Shown here: in pieces, positions 35,549 through 45,545 of the stretch
How positions within the stretch are numbered: position 1 is the stretch's first letter
How the letters are laid out: each line of letters opens with the position of its first letter
Assembly (NCBI RefSeq): GCF_964656455.1
Contig: NC_135717.1
Coordinates: 144,660,308 to 144,724,307, forward strand
From: Halichoerus grypus
Lineage: Eukaryota > Chordata > Mammalia > Carnivora > Phocidae
Direction of reading: 5' to 3'
DNA: 64,000 nucleotides
Notes under the pieces: generated by a model
The model's database searches: none
What the model was told of the DNA's origin: nothing
Seen by the model: only the letters and a program-made list of their open reading frames with translations
Translations under genes and position numbers: made by a program

Positions 35549-35862
35549 TTTTTTTTTTTTTAAGTTATTATTTTGGGACACCTGGGTGGCTCAGTCGGTT
35601 AAGCCTCTGCCTTCAGCTCAGGTCATGATCACAGGATCCTGGGATCAAGTCCCACATCAGGCTCCTTGCTCAGCAGGGACTCTGCTTCTGCCTCACCCTC
35701 TACTGTTCCCCTGCTTGTGTTCTCTCTCTGACAAATAAATAAATAAAGTCTTAAAAAAAAAGTTGTTTATTTTTATTTAAGTAATCTCTACACTAAACAT
35801 GAAGCCCAAACTCACAACCCCAAGATCAAGGGTCCCATGCTCCACCAAATGAGCAAGCCAGG
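35549..35862 (-). mobile_element. Short-type Can-SINE, split by a nested SINE
   Basis: The minus strand reads as the short SINE subtype also seen at 28510: head 'cctggcttgctcatttggtg', core 'gatcttggggttgtgagttt', 'agagattacttaaataaaaa', then an A-rich tail. It is interrupted at its tail by the plus-oriented SINE at 35575-35759; the outer pieces are about 35549-35574 and 35760-35862. The right copy of the 31-bp repeat begins at its 5' edge. Confidence 0.85.
35575..35759 (+). mobile_element. Can-SINE nested inside an older SINE
   Basis: Plus copy: head 'gggacacctgggtggctcag', core 'ggatcctgggatcaagtccc', CT-rich middle and tail 'acaaataaataaataaagtc'. Imperfect TSD 'aagttattatttt' (35562-35574) and 'aagttgtttatttt' (35760-35773), both lying within the tail of the outer SINE. 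Confidence 0.93.
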
Positions 35863-35890
35863 TGAAGTGATATAATCTTATAAGTTTTTA
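35860..35890 (+). repeat. 31-bp direct repeat, right copy
   Basis: Partner of 35188-35218. It starts inside the last bases of the outer SINE head (agg) and ends 22 bp before the palindrome at 35913. Confidence 0.93.
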
Positions 35891-35912
35891 AGATATTTAA
35901 AATATTAAATTA

Positions 35913-36001
35913 AAATATTTCTAATAGCTCTCCATTTACTAAAATGTGTACAGTACCCTACTGCACACATTTTAGTAAATGGAGAGCTATTAGAAATATT
36001 T
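35913..36001. repeat. 89-bp near-perfect palindrome
   Basis: The left arm (35913-35949) begins 'aaatatttctaatagctctc' and the right arm (35965-36001) is its exact reverse complement over 37 bp. The 15-nt middle extends pairing: after one A/C mismatch, 'cagta' (35951-35955) pairs with 'tactg' (35959-35963) around a 3-nt 'ccc' loop. Total stem is 43 pairs with one mismatch. I do not recognise a transposon end or known microRNA in it. Arm identity implies recent origin or ongoing homogenisation. Confidence 0.95.
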
Positions 36002-36046
36002 CCCTTATTATCAATAAAAATAAAAATATCAATGCTTTTACTTCTT

Positions 36047-36231
36047 TTTTTTTTTTTTTAAGATTTTATTTACTTATTTGACAGAGAGAGAACACAAGCA
36101 GAGAGAGTGGGAGAGGGAGAAGCAGGCTTCCCGCCGAGCAGGGAGCCCGATGCGGGGCTTGATCCCAGGACCCTGGGATCATGACCTGAGCCCAAAGCAG
36201 ACACTTAACGACTGAGCCACCCAGGCGCCCC
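36047..36231 (-). mobile_element. Can-SINE, young, perfect 18-bp TSD
   Basis: Reverse copy close to the CpG-rich consensus: poly-T, 'gagaacacaagcagagagag', core 'gcccgatgcggggcttgatc', head ending 'ccacccaggcgcccc'. TSD 'tcaatgcttttacttctt' at 36029-36046 and 36232-36249 is identical. Confidence 0.97.
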
Positions 36232-36277
36232 TCAATGCTTTTACTTCTTTAGTTATTACACGGGCAACCCTAGATAC

Positions 36278-36336
36278 GTCATCGTCGTCGTAGTAGTAGT
36301 AATAATAATAATAACAACAACAACAACAGCAACAAC
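36278..36336. repeat. Composite trinucleotide repeat TCG-TAG-TAA-CAA
   Basis: Consecutive blocks of (TCG)3, (TAG)4, (TAA)4 and (CAA)n with one CAG. Neighbouring motifs differ by single substitutions. Confidence 0.92.
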
Positions 36337-36439
36337 TATACACATATTAGGAATGATTAATTTTCTTCATTTGTAGATAATATACTTATTTCCAATAAAA
36401 AATCTAACAAAATTTTTGATTACTGAGCACAGCAAGTTG

Positions 36440-37520
36440 ATGGATATACACTTGTATAAAAATATTTTACAAATTAGAAAGTATAATTTAAAAATATCTC
36501 ATTCATCCATAGTAATAGCATTTTTCACTACATAGGAATAAACCAAAAAGGGCAGGATATGTATGGGTATATATAATCTTTTAATGAATGCTTTAAAATA
36601 AGACAATTATATGGAAAAATGTGTTCATGAATGGGGATGCTCAATATTCCAAAGTGGTCAATTCTCTATATATTAGCCTATAAATTCAAAGCAATGAAAT
36701 CAAAACTCCAAAGTTTTTTTTTTTCATTAAAATTTAAAACCTTCTTTAAGTTCATGTGAAATTTTAAAGGCCATGGATAGCCCAGACACTAGTTATAGAG
36801 CCTAAAGAGAAAATATATGACCTATAAAGGTTTAAGACACAAATTAAATCTATAAAATTCGAGACTTTTGATGTTGGACCAGGGATAGGCAAATAGATTA
36901 ATACAATAATAGAAAGTTCAGAAACAGAGCTTAAACATTCTGGGAAATGTGTATATGACACAAGTATCATTATAATTAAATGCAAGCAGGAAAGTCTTAG
37001 AAGATACTCATATCCAAAGACCGAGAAAAATCCCTGATACCAATATATTCTAGAAAAACTTTGTTATACTTGTATAATGAAAGGAGTACAGTGTTACTCA
37101 TTTCAACTTTATTTGTGATAGAAAAGAAAACAAATGAAATAGACTTCAAGATTGGAAACGTAAATCAGTTATGAAATATTTATACAATGGAACATCATAC
37201 AGCAACAAAGTGAATACACGTGATTTATATTTACCAAAATGGATAAATCTTAAAAGCAATTTTGTGTAAAAAAAAGTTGCAAACATATATTATGACAACG
37301 AGTTTTGTTATATACACAAAAAATGTTTTATCGTTGTTTGTACATGCATGCATGTACATATATGTATGCAGATATGTGCATATATGGACATGAGCATAAG
37401 CAATAAATAATAAAAAACAGATGCAGTAATATTTAGCTTTGAAGAGGAAAGAAAAATGTGAGACTGAGGAGGAATTACAAATATAGCTTCAACTCTATTG
37501 ATCAAGAATTATTAAAAAGA
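36440..37520 (+). repeat. Ancient L1, ORF2 to 3' end, decayed
   Basis: Plus-strand L1 order at low identity: 'aatattccaaagtggtcaat' (36645), 'attcaaagcaatgaaatcaa' (36684), the 'gaccagggataggcaaatag' equivalent of 'agaccaatggaacagaatag' (36877), 'ttatacaatggaacatcata' (37180) and a degenerate 3' UTR. No frame survives. Confidence 0.6.
37339..37358. repeat. Perfect 20-bp palindrome
   Basis: 'tgtacatgcatgcatgtaca' is its own reverse complement, at the start of an alternating purine-pyrimidine region (to about 37385). Confidence 0.95.
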
Positions 37521-38262
37521 TCTCCAAATTTGTTCTCTAACATTTTTTCATTGGACTGGAGTTGGTGGAAATAATCCATATATTATGTACTACACTAACA
37601 GCTCTTTTATGAAGAAGCTTCACTCTCTAGTTTCATCAAATACCCCATGATTTTTTTTGCCTTTCCTGTACGTGGTGGAGGACGGAAGACTAATGCTAGC
37701 AAAACCATTTCATACTGTTTAAGCATATCCTGCCTAGGTGGTTTGGCAGCTTACTTAGAATGTGGGGGTATTTGAATTTATAGTTTAGTCTTGACCTTTT
37801 TATTTTAAACTATCTCTGAGATAGAAAGAATTACATTTTGACATGTTTCACTAATGGTCTCTTCCTCTACATATTTCTCCCCTCAAGCCTGCAGATTCCT
37901 CATGTAATTAACCTGTGAAAATATAATTCAACCCATGATCTTACTTTGCTTCGAAAATCATTACTATTTTCCCTTGCTGTCTGAATAGGTAGAGATTCTT
38001 CAATCTCCTTTCAAAAGCTTGTGTAGCTAACTGTATTTCTGATTTTCCCACCATCCTTATTTCCATAACAAAGGGAAAGAAATGGATTTCTTATCCAGTG
38101 TTGCTTTTCTTCAGTAGTAGAATGAGGGACTGGTAGGAGAGGGCCTTGTTATGAACCTAGAATTTTGTCATTTTCCATATCTGATCATCGAAATTTTAGG
38201 GTTTTATTCATTTTTTTTTTTTCAGATTTCATATCCTCTAAAAGATTTGTCTTTCATCTCTT
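37521..38262. other. Unique sequence, nothing recognised
   Basis: No supported feature; composition slightly less AT-rich than neighbours. Confidence 0.5.
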
Positions 38263-38386
38263 GGGGAAACAATTTATTAAAAAAAAAAAATCAGTGTCCA
38301 TTATGTGCTAGGTATTCTTCTAACCTGTGAGAAAAATAAAGGAATTTTTAAAAATCATACAAAAAGAACAATGAGCAAAATTTTTA
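38263..38386 (-). repeat. L2 3'-end fragment (tentative)
   Basis: 'tgtccattatgtgctaggta' near 38295 followed by 'ttcttctaacctgtgag' fits antisense L2 3' sequence. Broken by an A run and the following SINE. Confidence 0.4.
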
Positions 38387-38580
38387 GACTCTTTTTTTTT
38401 TAATTTTATTTATTTATTTGAGAGAGAGAATGAGAGACAGCACGAGAGAGAAGAGGGTCAGAGGGAGAAGCAGACCCCCCGCTGAGCAGGGAGCCCGATG
38501 TGGGACTCGATCCCGGGACTCCAGGATCATGACCTGAGCTGAAGGCAGTCACTCAACCAACTGAGCCACCCAGGCGCCCC
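38387..38580 (-). mobile_element. Can-SINE, full length
   Basis: Reverse copy with tail 'taattttatttatttatttg', GA middle, 'cagggagcccgatgtgggac', 'cgatcccgggactcc', head ending 'cacccaggcgcccc'. TSD 'aatgagcaaaattttta' at 38370-38386 and 38581-38597, identical. Confidence 0.96.
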
Positions 38581-38639
38581 AATGAGCAAAATTTTTAAAA
38601 TATCATTTCTTCCTGGTCTTATATTGTGTGGAATATAAA

Positions 38640-38935
38640 CTTATTCCAGTTTCTCCTACCACCAATCTCCTTTCTAATCTATATCCAACTTTATCCAAGT
38701 TAGTGCTAATTTCCTTAAAATATACATATTCTCTGTATTGTTATGTTAACTTCTCCATAGTCTTGACTCAGTTATCCTTATTTTAGTTGTAACACACACC
38801 ACAAGCAGAGCACATAACAGGGGCTCAATGCACTTCTTGATTTGACTTCATTCAATAATACATATTTGGTGTCATACTATATGACAACTGATTCTAGAGT
38901 AGAAATTGGATCTGAACAAATGTAAAATGAAAGAT
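38640..38935. repeat. L2-like remnants in both orientations (tentative)
   Basis: About 38790-38850 resembles a sense L2/MIR 3' end ('gagcacataacaggggctca'), and 38858-38930 resembles antisense L2 ('attcaataatacatatttgg'). Too diverged for firm limits. Confidence 0.35.
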
Positions 38936-39589
38936 GAGAGAAGCAGGTGTTATACATGAATTAAAGATCCTTTTTTGGTGTTTGATATACAATATTAGTT
39001 CCTAATGTGGCAAGAAAGAAGAGGTCTGCATAGGCATTAAATGACTCGATGGTCCTGGATTCTGAACAGTTAAAATAATGTGTTGTCAGGTTGCTAACAC
39101 AATAGCAGGGGACTGACAGGGAGAAAATGTGAAACAGCTGTTGTTATATTCTAGGAAGTCTTAAATAATCCTGAACAGTGATTTTTAAAAAGATTATTTA
39201 AAGATTTAGGGAGAGAATCAGGTTTTAATTACCGCAAAGAGTAGGGATAGAAGAAACAAGGAAACCATAACCATAATGAGTTAGTGTAAGAAGGTAGAGA
39301 AAAGTGATGTGGATAAAAATGACATTTATGTTTGAAACTATTTATATAGAGTGCAAAATGCTTTTACCTTTTCATATTCTATTTTTATAGCAATGCTTTG
39401 AAACAAGAACATGATTAAAGTTTTCACTGGATTCTTTATACCTCCAACCCAGTTCCCATTGCATTACATTAAAACTATTTGCAGTTTTGATAGAAATTGC
39501 TATTGTGACACAAGATATGTTCTAGGATCATTGGGGAATTTTATGTCTATCTACTTGCCTAGTTTTCATATAAAATCTATTAATTTGAC
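38936..39589. other. AT-rich unique sequence
   Basis: Nothing supported; a 60-codon frame at 39411 has no features. Confidence 0.5.
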
Positions 39590-40026
39590 GTAGTTATTTA
39601 TTTAATATCTATGGTAATATGTTCTTCCTAAAATTTTCAGTTTATTTTGTGTTATTATTGATCCTTTCATCAACAAAGAACTATGAAAGGGAATGATATG
39701 ATCATATTGGTAGAAAGAAGATTGGGACAACAATGTATAGAATGGAGAAGGATGGACAAAAGGAACATATAGGAAAAACCCACAAACAGAAAGAATAGTT
39801 AGAGGCTGTGGAATTAATCTGGTGAGAGGTGACTGTCTTGTAAGATGAGTGTCAAGGGATTCAAGGAAATTGGAGAGGACTTCCCTCATTGGATGCAGGG
39901 ATGAAAGGGAGAGGATAATTACAACTGAAATTAGATTTCTGGCTTTAGACACTGGCTAGTACACAATGTCCTTTACCATTAACACCAGAAAAGGAAGAGA
40001 TTCTGGGGTAAATGAGGTAATAAGTT

Positions 40027-40187
40027 GGGGTGTCTGGGTGGCTCAGTCAGTTAAGCATCTTACTCCTGATTTTGGCCCATGTCTTGATTTCAGGGTCATG
40101 AGATGAAGCCCCACATCAGGCACTGTGCTTGGCGGGGAGGCACTTGAAATTCTCTCTCCTTCTCCCTCTGCCCCTCCCCCCACTCAC
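40027..40187 (+). mobile_element. Can-SINE, tail degraded
   Basis: Plus copy: head 'ggggtgtctgggtggctcag', core 'tttcagggtcatgagatgaa', 'gccccacatcaggcactgtg', and a CT-rich middle. It then runs into 'cactcactacactatgtatg' with no A-rich tail, so the 3' end is lost or decayed. No TSD found. Confidence 0.85.
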
Positions 40188-40495
40188 TACACTATGTATG
40201 TAGGGGAAATGTGGGAAAATGTTATTCCAAATTTCAAGGCAAAAAAGCACATGAAGAGGGAAAAGTGGTTGATAGTGTTTAATCAAAGAGAAACAAGAAA
40301 GATAGCAACTGAAAAGTCAATTTTCCTACAAAGTGATCATTCACAACTTTAACCAGACTTGTTTCAGTTTAAGACTTGAGTATAGACACCAGGTTGCAAG
40401 AATTTGAGAAATGAATTGATGAATAGTTGGAAACAAGATTTAATGGGAATGAAAGAGATGATTGGTCTCCTAGGTGTGAATGAAAGAGACAATTA

Positions 40496-40958
40496 CAGAT
40501 CTCCCTTGACTTAGGGGTAATTCATCATAAGTTGAAAATGCATTTAAGATACCTAAGCTACCGAACATCATAGCTTAGCCTAGCCTTTATACATGCTCAG
40601 AACACTCACATTAACCCACAGTTGGGCAAACTCATCTGACATGAAACCTATAATACAGTGTTGAATCTCATGTAATTATTGAATTGTGTACTGAAATTGA
40701 AAAACAAAATGGTTATATGGGTCCAGAGCAGTTGTATTAGTTGTGATTACGTGACTGACAGGGAGCTGTGGCTTGACAGCCACTGCCCAGTATTGTGAAG
40801 GAATACTTGTACCACTTATCACTAGCCTGGGAAAAGATCAAAATTCAAAATTTGAAGTATAGTTCTTTCTGAATGAGTATTGCTTTTGCACCATTGTAAT
40901 GTTGAAAAATTATAATTTGAGCCATCATAAATTGAACCAACCATACAGTCAGGGACTG
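40496..40958. repeat. Tigger-like (TcMar) non-autonomous DNA transposon
   Basis: Terminal inverted repeats: 'cagatctcccttgactt' at the left and, reversed, 'cagtccctgact' from the right end; subterminal 'catcataagttgaaaatgca' and 'gccatcataaattgaaccaa'. The interior has 'ctaccgaacatcatagctta' and 'cacagttgggcaaactcatc', recognisable from old mammalian mariner-type elements. About 460 bp, no transposase. The exact family name is uncertain. Confidence 0.7.
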
Positions 40959-41200
40959 TTTTTATATCCAACAGACATGTGGATTTAAGGGAGAGTTTTT
41001 TTTTTTCCTTCAAAATTTAGGGTATGATTAAATAATAATGAGAAAGGCTTAGTATAAAGCATAGGAAGGAAGTGATAAGATACAGTGTAGAGATGGTGGG
41101 ATTTTTTACTGTTGGGGGTGGATATTTCTACTTTTACTTGAGAGAAAGAAGCAAAGATGCTGAGTCAGTTTAATCTATTTTGCAACACCTCATACAACTA

Positions 41201-42289
41201 AACAAGAAAATAATATAGGTTTTTGATCATGATAGCCACATTCTGCTCAAACCAGAACCAATGTAGATCTTAAGGTTTATCTTTAATGGAAGACAAATAT
41301 GAAAATAAAAAAGAATGAATTTAAATGATCAGATGGTTAAAAACATTTAGAGCTGTAATTTAAAAGAAAATAATGTAGATCAAGAGAGTCTAGTTAACCT
41401 TTCATAGATCATAGGTATTTGTGTGCTTAATTGCAGATCGTGTGTATGAATCTGTACCAGAACATGCTTCCTCTAAATAGAAACACCTCAAATCAATTTC
41501 AGTCCTCTTCTTAAGATGCCAAATGCACTTTTAACCCAATGTCCCCGTTAAAACTAGGGGTTTTTTAAAGATGTTCTTTGGAAAACTCATTGTCATAAAC
41601 TATGTATGCATTTTATTGTCTCCTTCCCTGTATCAGTATCCTCAGAGTTCAGTATTTTACATAAATAAATATATTTAAAACACATTGATTTTAACAGATA
41701 TGAGTGATAAATTGGTCTCCTAGGGAATCTATATATGATCCCTTCCCATTTCCATTATTCCTAAAAATATGTTTGAACAATCACTCAAACAAAACCCCTT
41801 ACTTTTCCTAACATTTTTTTTTTTTCCCTCATGGATAATATTTTTCCCACACCAGCAAATAGCTTTGACATCCTTTGTGTTTCCTGATGGCTTATCTGAG
41901 TCACTTGTCATATTTTGTTAACAGACCTGTATGGTTATTGATAGCTAGTTCATTGTTTGTGACATTTTTAATTGTCCCCTAAATACTTTGAACTTTCTTT
42001 TCTGACGTCTCTCCACACCCCTTCAACTTTCCTGTCATTTTGGTTCCTTTTAAATTAATAAAATATACTCATAGTTCATATAAATAAATACAGATAGAAA
42101 AATAGAGGATAATTCCATTTAGAATTATTACTGGGGTTATTTTTAAATGTTAGCAATCATATTTGTGGACCTACAAATAATGTGGGGTTAGAACAATTAG
42201 GGAACAAGAGAGTAATGGCAGGGGTAGAGAAAGAAAATGCTAATAACATTGAACAATTATGATTAATATTACATTATATTTATCAGGAA
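41201..42289. other. AT-rich unique sequence
   Basis: No supported feature. Poly(T) near 41813-41825 without flanking duplication. Confidence 0.5.
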
Positions 42290-42485
42290 TATTGTCCTCT
42301 TATTTAATTAATCTTCATAATCTTGTGAAATAGATGCAATAATAATGACCATGTCAAAGTAGAGATAGGAACTTGAGGTTTAGAAAGGTTAAATGACTTG
42401 TCAAAGATTATACAACTAGTAATAGTAGAGCCAAAATTTGAACTCCAGTTGTCTGAATCTAGGAAAGAGTTTTAAGCACTAATCG
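42290..42485 (-). repeat. MIR SINE
   Basis: Good antisense MIR: 'ttaattaatcttcataatct' (42304), 'gaacttgaggtttagaaagg' (42369), 'ttaaatgacttgtcaaagat' (42389), 'gtagagccaaaatttgaact' (42425) and 'gtctgaatct'. Nearly full length. Confidence 0.8.
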
Positions 42486-42489
42486 TATT

Positions 42490-45454
42490 TCTGGTTAGGG
42501 CTTGTTCTACAATTTGAATTTGAGCACAAGTTCTATTGATTACTAGTGACGGAAACTTGAAAATTAATTTCTGAATTTGGTTACCTCTGCTTTTATATTA
42601 GGGTAGTATTTATATGAGGCATTAGAGCATTGATGTTTTTTGTTTGTTTTTTGTTTTGTTTTGTTTTTGTATTAGATAGCTTTAACTGCTATTACAAAGA
42701 GACTCCAAGATCTCTGCCCCAAATAAGATAGAAACTTAATTGTCTCTCAAATAACAGTCTAGAGATGGGCAGTTGATTTAGGAATGGTCAGTTAAACTAG
42801 CATGGCAATAGCCCACCTGAAGGTCTTAAAGAGATTCTAGTTTCTTATATCATTTTGATTTATCATCAATTAAGGTCTTACCTTATTTCACATATCATCC
42901 AAATTTTAACCTTTACAATGAGGGAATTGAGGAAATGGGAAGCAAGAAATTGCCTTATAAAATGCTATACTTAAGTTGTATAAATCACTTCTTTTATTCC
43001 ATTGACCAAATCAGTCATGGCCAATCCTAGCTTCAAGAGAGACTGATGATGGTAGTTTGTAGTTAAGTAATGTGTCAGTTATGGAAATACATGACTCAGA
43101 TCTACCTTTAAGAGACAATGCTATGAGGAATGTAATTGGCTGACAGCATCTAAGTTGATGTACTTGGATTCACCATAGCAATCTAGTCAATGTCATACTT
43201 TCCTTGGCCTGTACCAAGCCAGTTATTATACTTGTGGGGTTACTGTAGGTAGACCATTTCTGCTTAACTTGGAATTTCTCTAATGGGAAATAGTTTTTTT
43301 TTGGGGGGGGAGGGGGGCTCCTTATTGGTTTGGCATATACTTTCTCAATGGCGCACTCAGCTCTGAGACTCTTATTACCCAAGTCATTTTACCTTCCATT
43401 CTTCCCTTCATAGACACACTGTATTATAATCTAAAGGTGCTCCTTGCAATCTTTTAAACCATTTCCAATTATGTGGGAGCCATATCTCCTTCACATCTAA
43501 TTCTGCCCTATCACATGCATCTCAGAGGACCCGTAATAGCATAGGTGGTCATGTACTTAACTAAAATCTTAGGGGTTCAGTCAAACAGGAGGAAGGTTGC
43601 ATTTAGCTTTTCTGTAAATGTCTTCAATTTTCCTCCAATGAGGAAAATATAAAATCCTATGCAGTTACTTCATCCAGTTCAAAATCCAGGATCTCTGAAC
43701 CATGTGATTATCTCTTCCATCACTTTGCATATAATTCTGAAACTGATCTAGGAAAAAGGAAAAATGGAAACACATTTGGTTAGCAATTTCTTATAGGCAG
43801 GAATCAAGGAGAATCCTGTTGTATCAATAGAGCAAACTCTTCTGTTAGCCCATCTGGCTCTGATTCTTGTCTCTGGAAATCTTTGTATCTTGTTCTCTAT
43901 GTCTTTTGGTTTTGCTCCTGAAGAGAGATTTTCTTATTTATTTAGGGTAGATATTATTAATATACAATACTAATGAGCATACTTCTACTTATAGGCAGAA
44001 AGAAAATTGTTCTTCCATGCCTTTTTGAAATAGCCACAGAACTTTCTTGGGTCAGTGAAATATGTGGAAGCATCTTTATGATGGTGGAAACATCTATTGA
44101 CATAGGAGCTATCTGCCCTGGAGAGATGTCTAATTTCGCATCAAACATTTTAAGTCCAAAAAATAAAAATTTGGTGGTGGTGGTGGTGGTGGTGGTGTAT
44201 GCTATAGAGATTTTGATTTTGCAACAAAACTCAATCTACACTGACTGATGCATCATTTTTCTGTGTAGCCAAATTTAAGTTAGTATTAGAATGTGTGTCT
44301 TTTCCAGGGGATGGTGAACTTTTGGAGTTTAGTTCCTGCTAGGGCAGGTTTGGGAGTCTGGGGGCTTTTATAGGAATGAAACAATCACAGATAATTTGTA
44401 ATTCAGGCTTGTTTCTTTGGCAGTAAAATTACAGAGCAGGTTTAAAGTCTGATTATTTAGAAAAACTTCCACTGTTGAGTAACGAAACCTAAAGTCTATT
44501 CTTGACATCATCTTAAGCCTACTAATTCTCTTCTTTTGTTTACTGAATTCTGTGCTTAGATCATCTACCTATCATGGATTTAATGATGCTATGTGAAGCA
44601 GTAAGCCATTTGAAACACCTCCCTTAGATTAATCTTTGCCATGGGTGTGACTCACAATATCTGGCTGAAATTCTTAATAAGAGGTCTCAGAGTAAATATC
44701 TGAACAAGAATAATACCTGCTGCTAATTACATTTGAATTACTTTTCCCAACCAATGAAAGACTTCAAGTTACTGAATTTTCATTCATTTCCTCTATAGCT
44801 ATAGTCTAGTCTCGGTGGGCATGTGGTCTGCCTTCAAGGTTAACAAACAGCAGTTTAACCGAATGTTTACCATAACATAATGAGGATCACCAGTTCTTCG
44901 ATCTGCAACACTCCCTGCCCTCCCAAGTTCTAAGCCAGGACTACATATTTCAGAGATTAAAAAAAAAAAAAAAATTGGCAAGGGATTAGTTTTTTGAATA
45001 ACTAATACTATAAACCATACTATTAAGAAAAAAATCCAAAAATTAAGTGTTTTAAACCAGGTTAGTTTATTTTTGTCTTGTAGTACGTATTCATAGATGG
45101 GCAAGTGGTTGACAGTGGATCTGTACTTTGTTCTACAGGTATTCAGGATTCAACTGTTCAACCTCCTTCTCTTATTTTTCTTTGTTAGCCTCTATTGTTG
45201 TCACCTACATCGTTATTGCTGCTCACAACACAATGACTTCATTTCACCACATGGGAAGAAATAAAGAGGTGTAAGGCAAGTGATTTTCTTATACAAAAAC
45301 ATGATATGGAAATTGTGAACATTGCATAAGCTCGGATGCTAATGACTAAATGGCCACATCTAGCTGTAAGAAATGTTAATAGTAGCGTGATGCGTTTTAA
45401 TCTCTAGTTATACCCTTGTCAGGGAAGGGGAGCATTCTTTCTAAAAGGAGAATC
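42490..45454. other. Unique and unclassified old-repeat sequence
   Basis: No gene. About 42665-43080 ('gctttaactgctattacaaa') resembles an old mammalian retroelement 3' end that I cannot assign. A T9G8-A-G6 tract is at 43294-43317. A16 at about 44957 has no convincing flanking duplication. Frames at 43973-44248 and 44799-45104 are featureless. Confidence 0.4.
44173..44197. repeat. (GGT)8 microsatellite
   Basis: Eight uninterrupted GGT units; they account for the poly-valine run in a chance plus-strand frame here. Confidence 0.95.
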
Positions 45455-45545
45455 TTTAGAGGGAGAGAATTAACAGCTATATCAATATTTGTAAAACACC
45501 TGGCATAGTAGCTGACAAATAATGTTTACTTAATCAATGTCTCTT
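45455..45545 (+). repeat. MIR SINE 3' part
   Basis: 'caatatttgtaaaacacctg' and 'gcatagtagctgacaaataa' match the sense MIR 3' region ('gcctggcacatagtaag...'). Confidence 0.55.

Larger units (their letters stand above)
39590..41200 (-). repeat. L2 remnant block, split by SINE and DNA transposon
   Basis: Antisense L2 3'-region pieces in order: 'gggaatgatatgatcatatt' (39690), 'gatgagtgtcaagggattca' (39844), 'gttgatagtgtttaatcaaa' (40268), 'gaaacaagaaagatagcaac' (40290), 'gatacagtgtagagatggtg' (41080). Interrupted by the Can-SINE at 40027 and the Tigger-like element at 40496. The minus-strand open frame 39602-39952 is a chance frame. Confidence 0.5.

Noticed and set aside
36278..36336. Coding triplet-repeat exon
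   Set aside because: The frames contain stops (TAG, TAA units); it is a simple repeat.
39602..39952. 116-codon minus-strand frame
   Set aside because: Falls within decayed L2 sequence.
44957..44972. Another poly(A)-only insertion
   Set aside because: Only about 8 bp of weak similarity flanks the A run; not enough for a target-site duplication.
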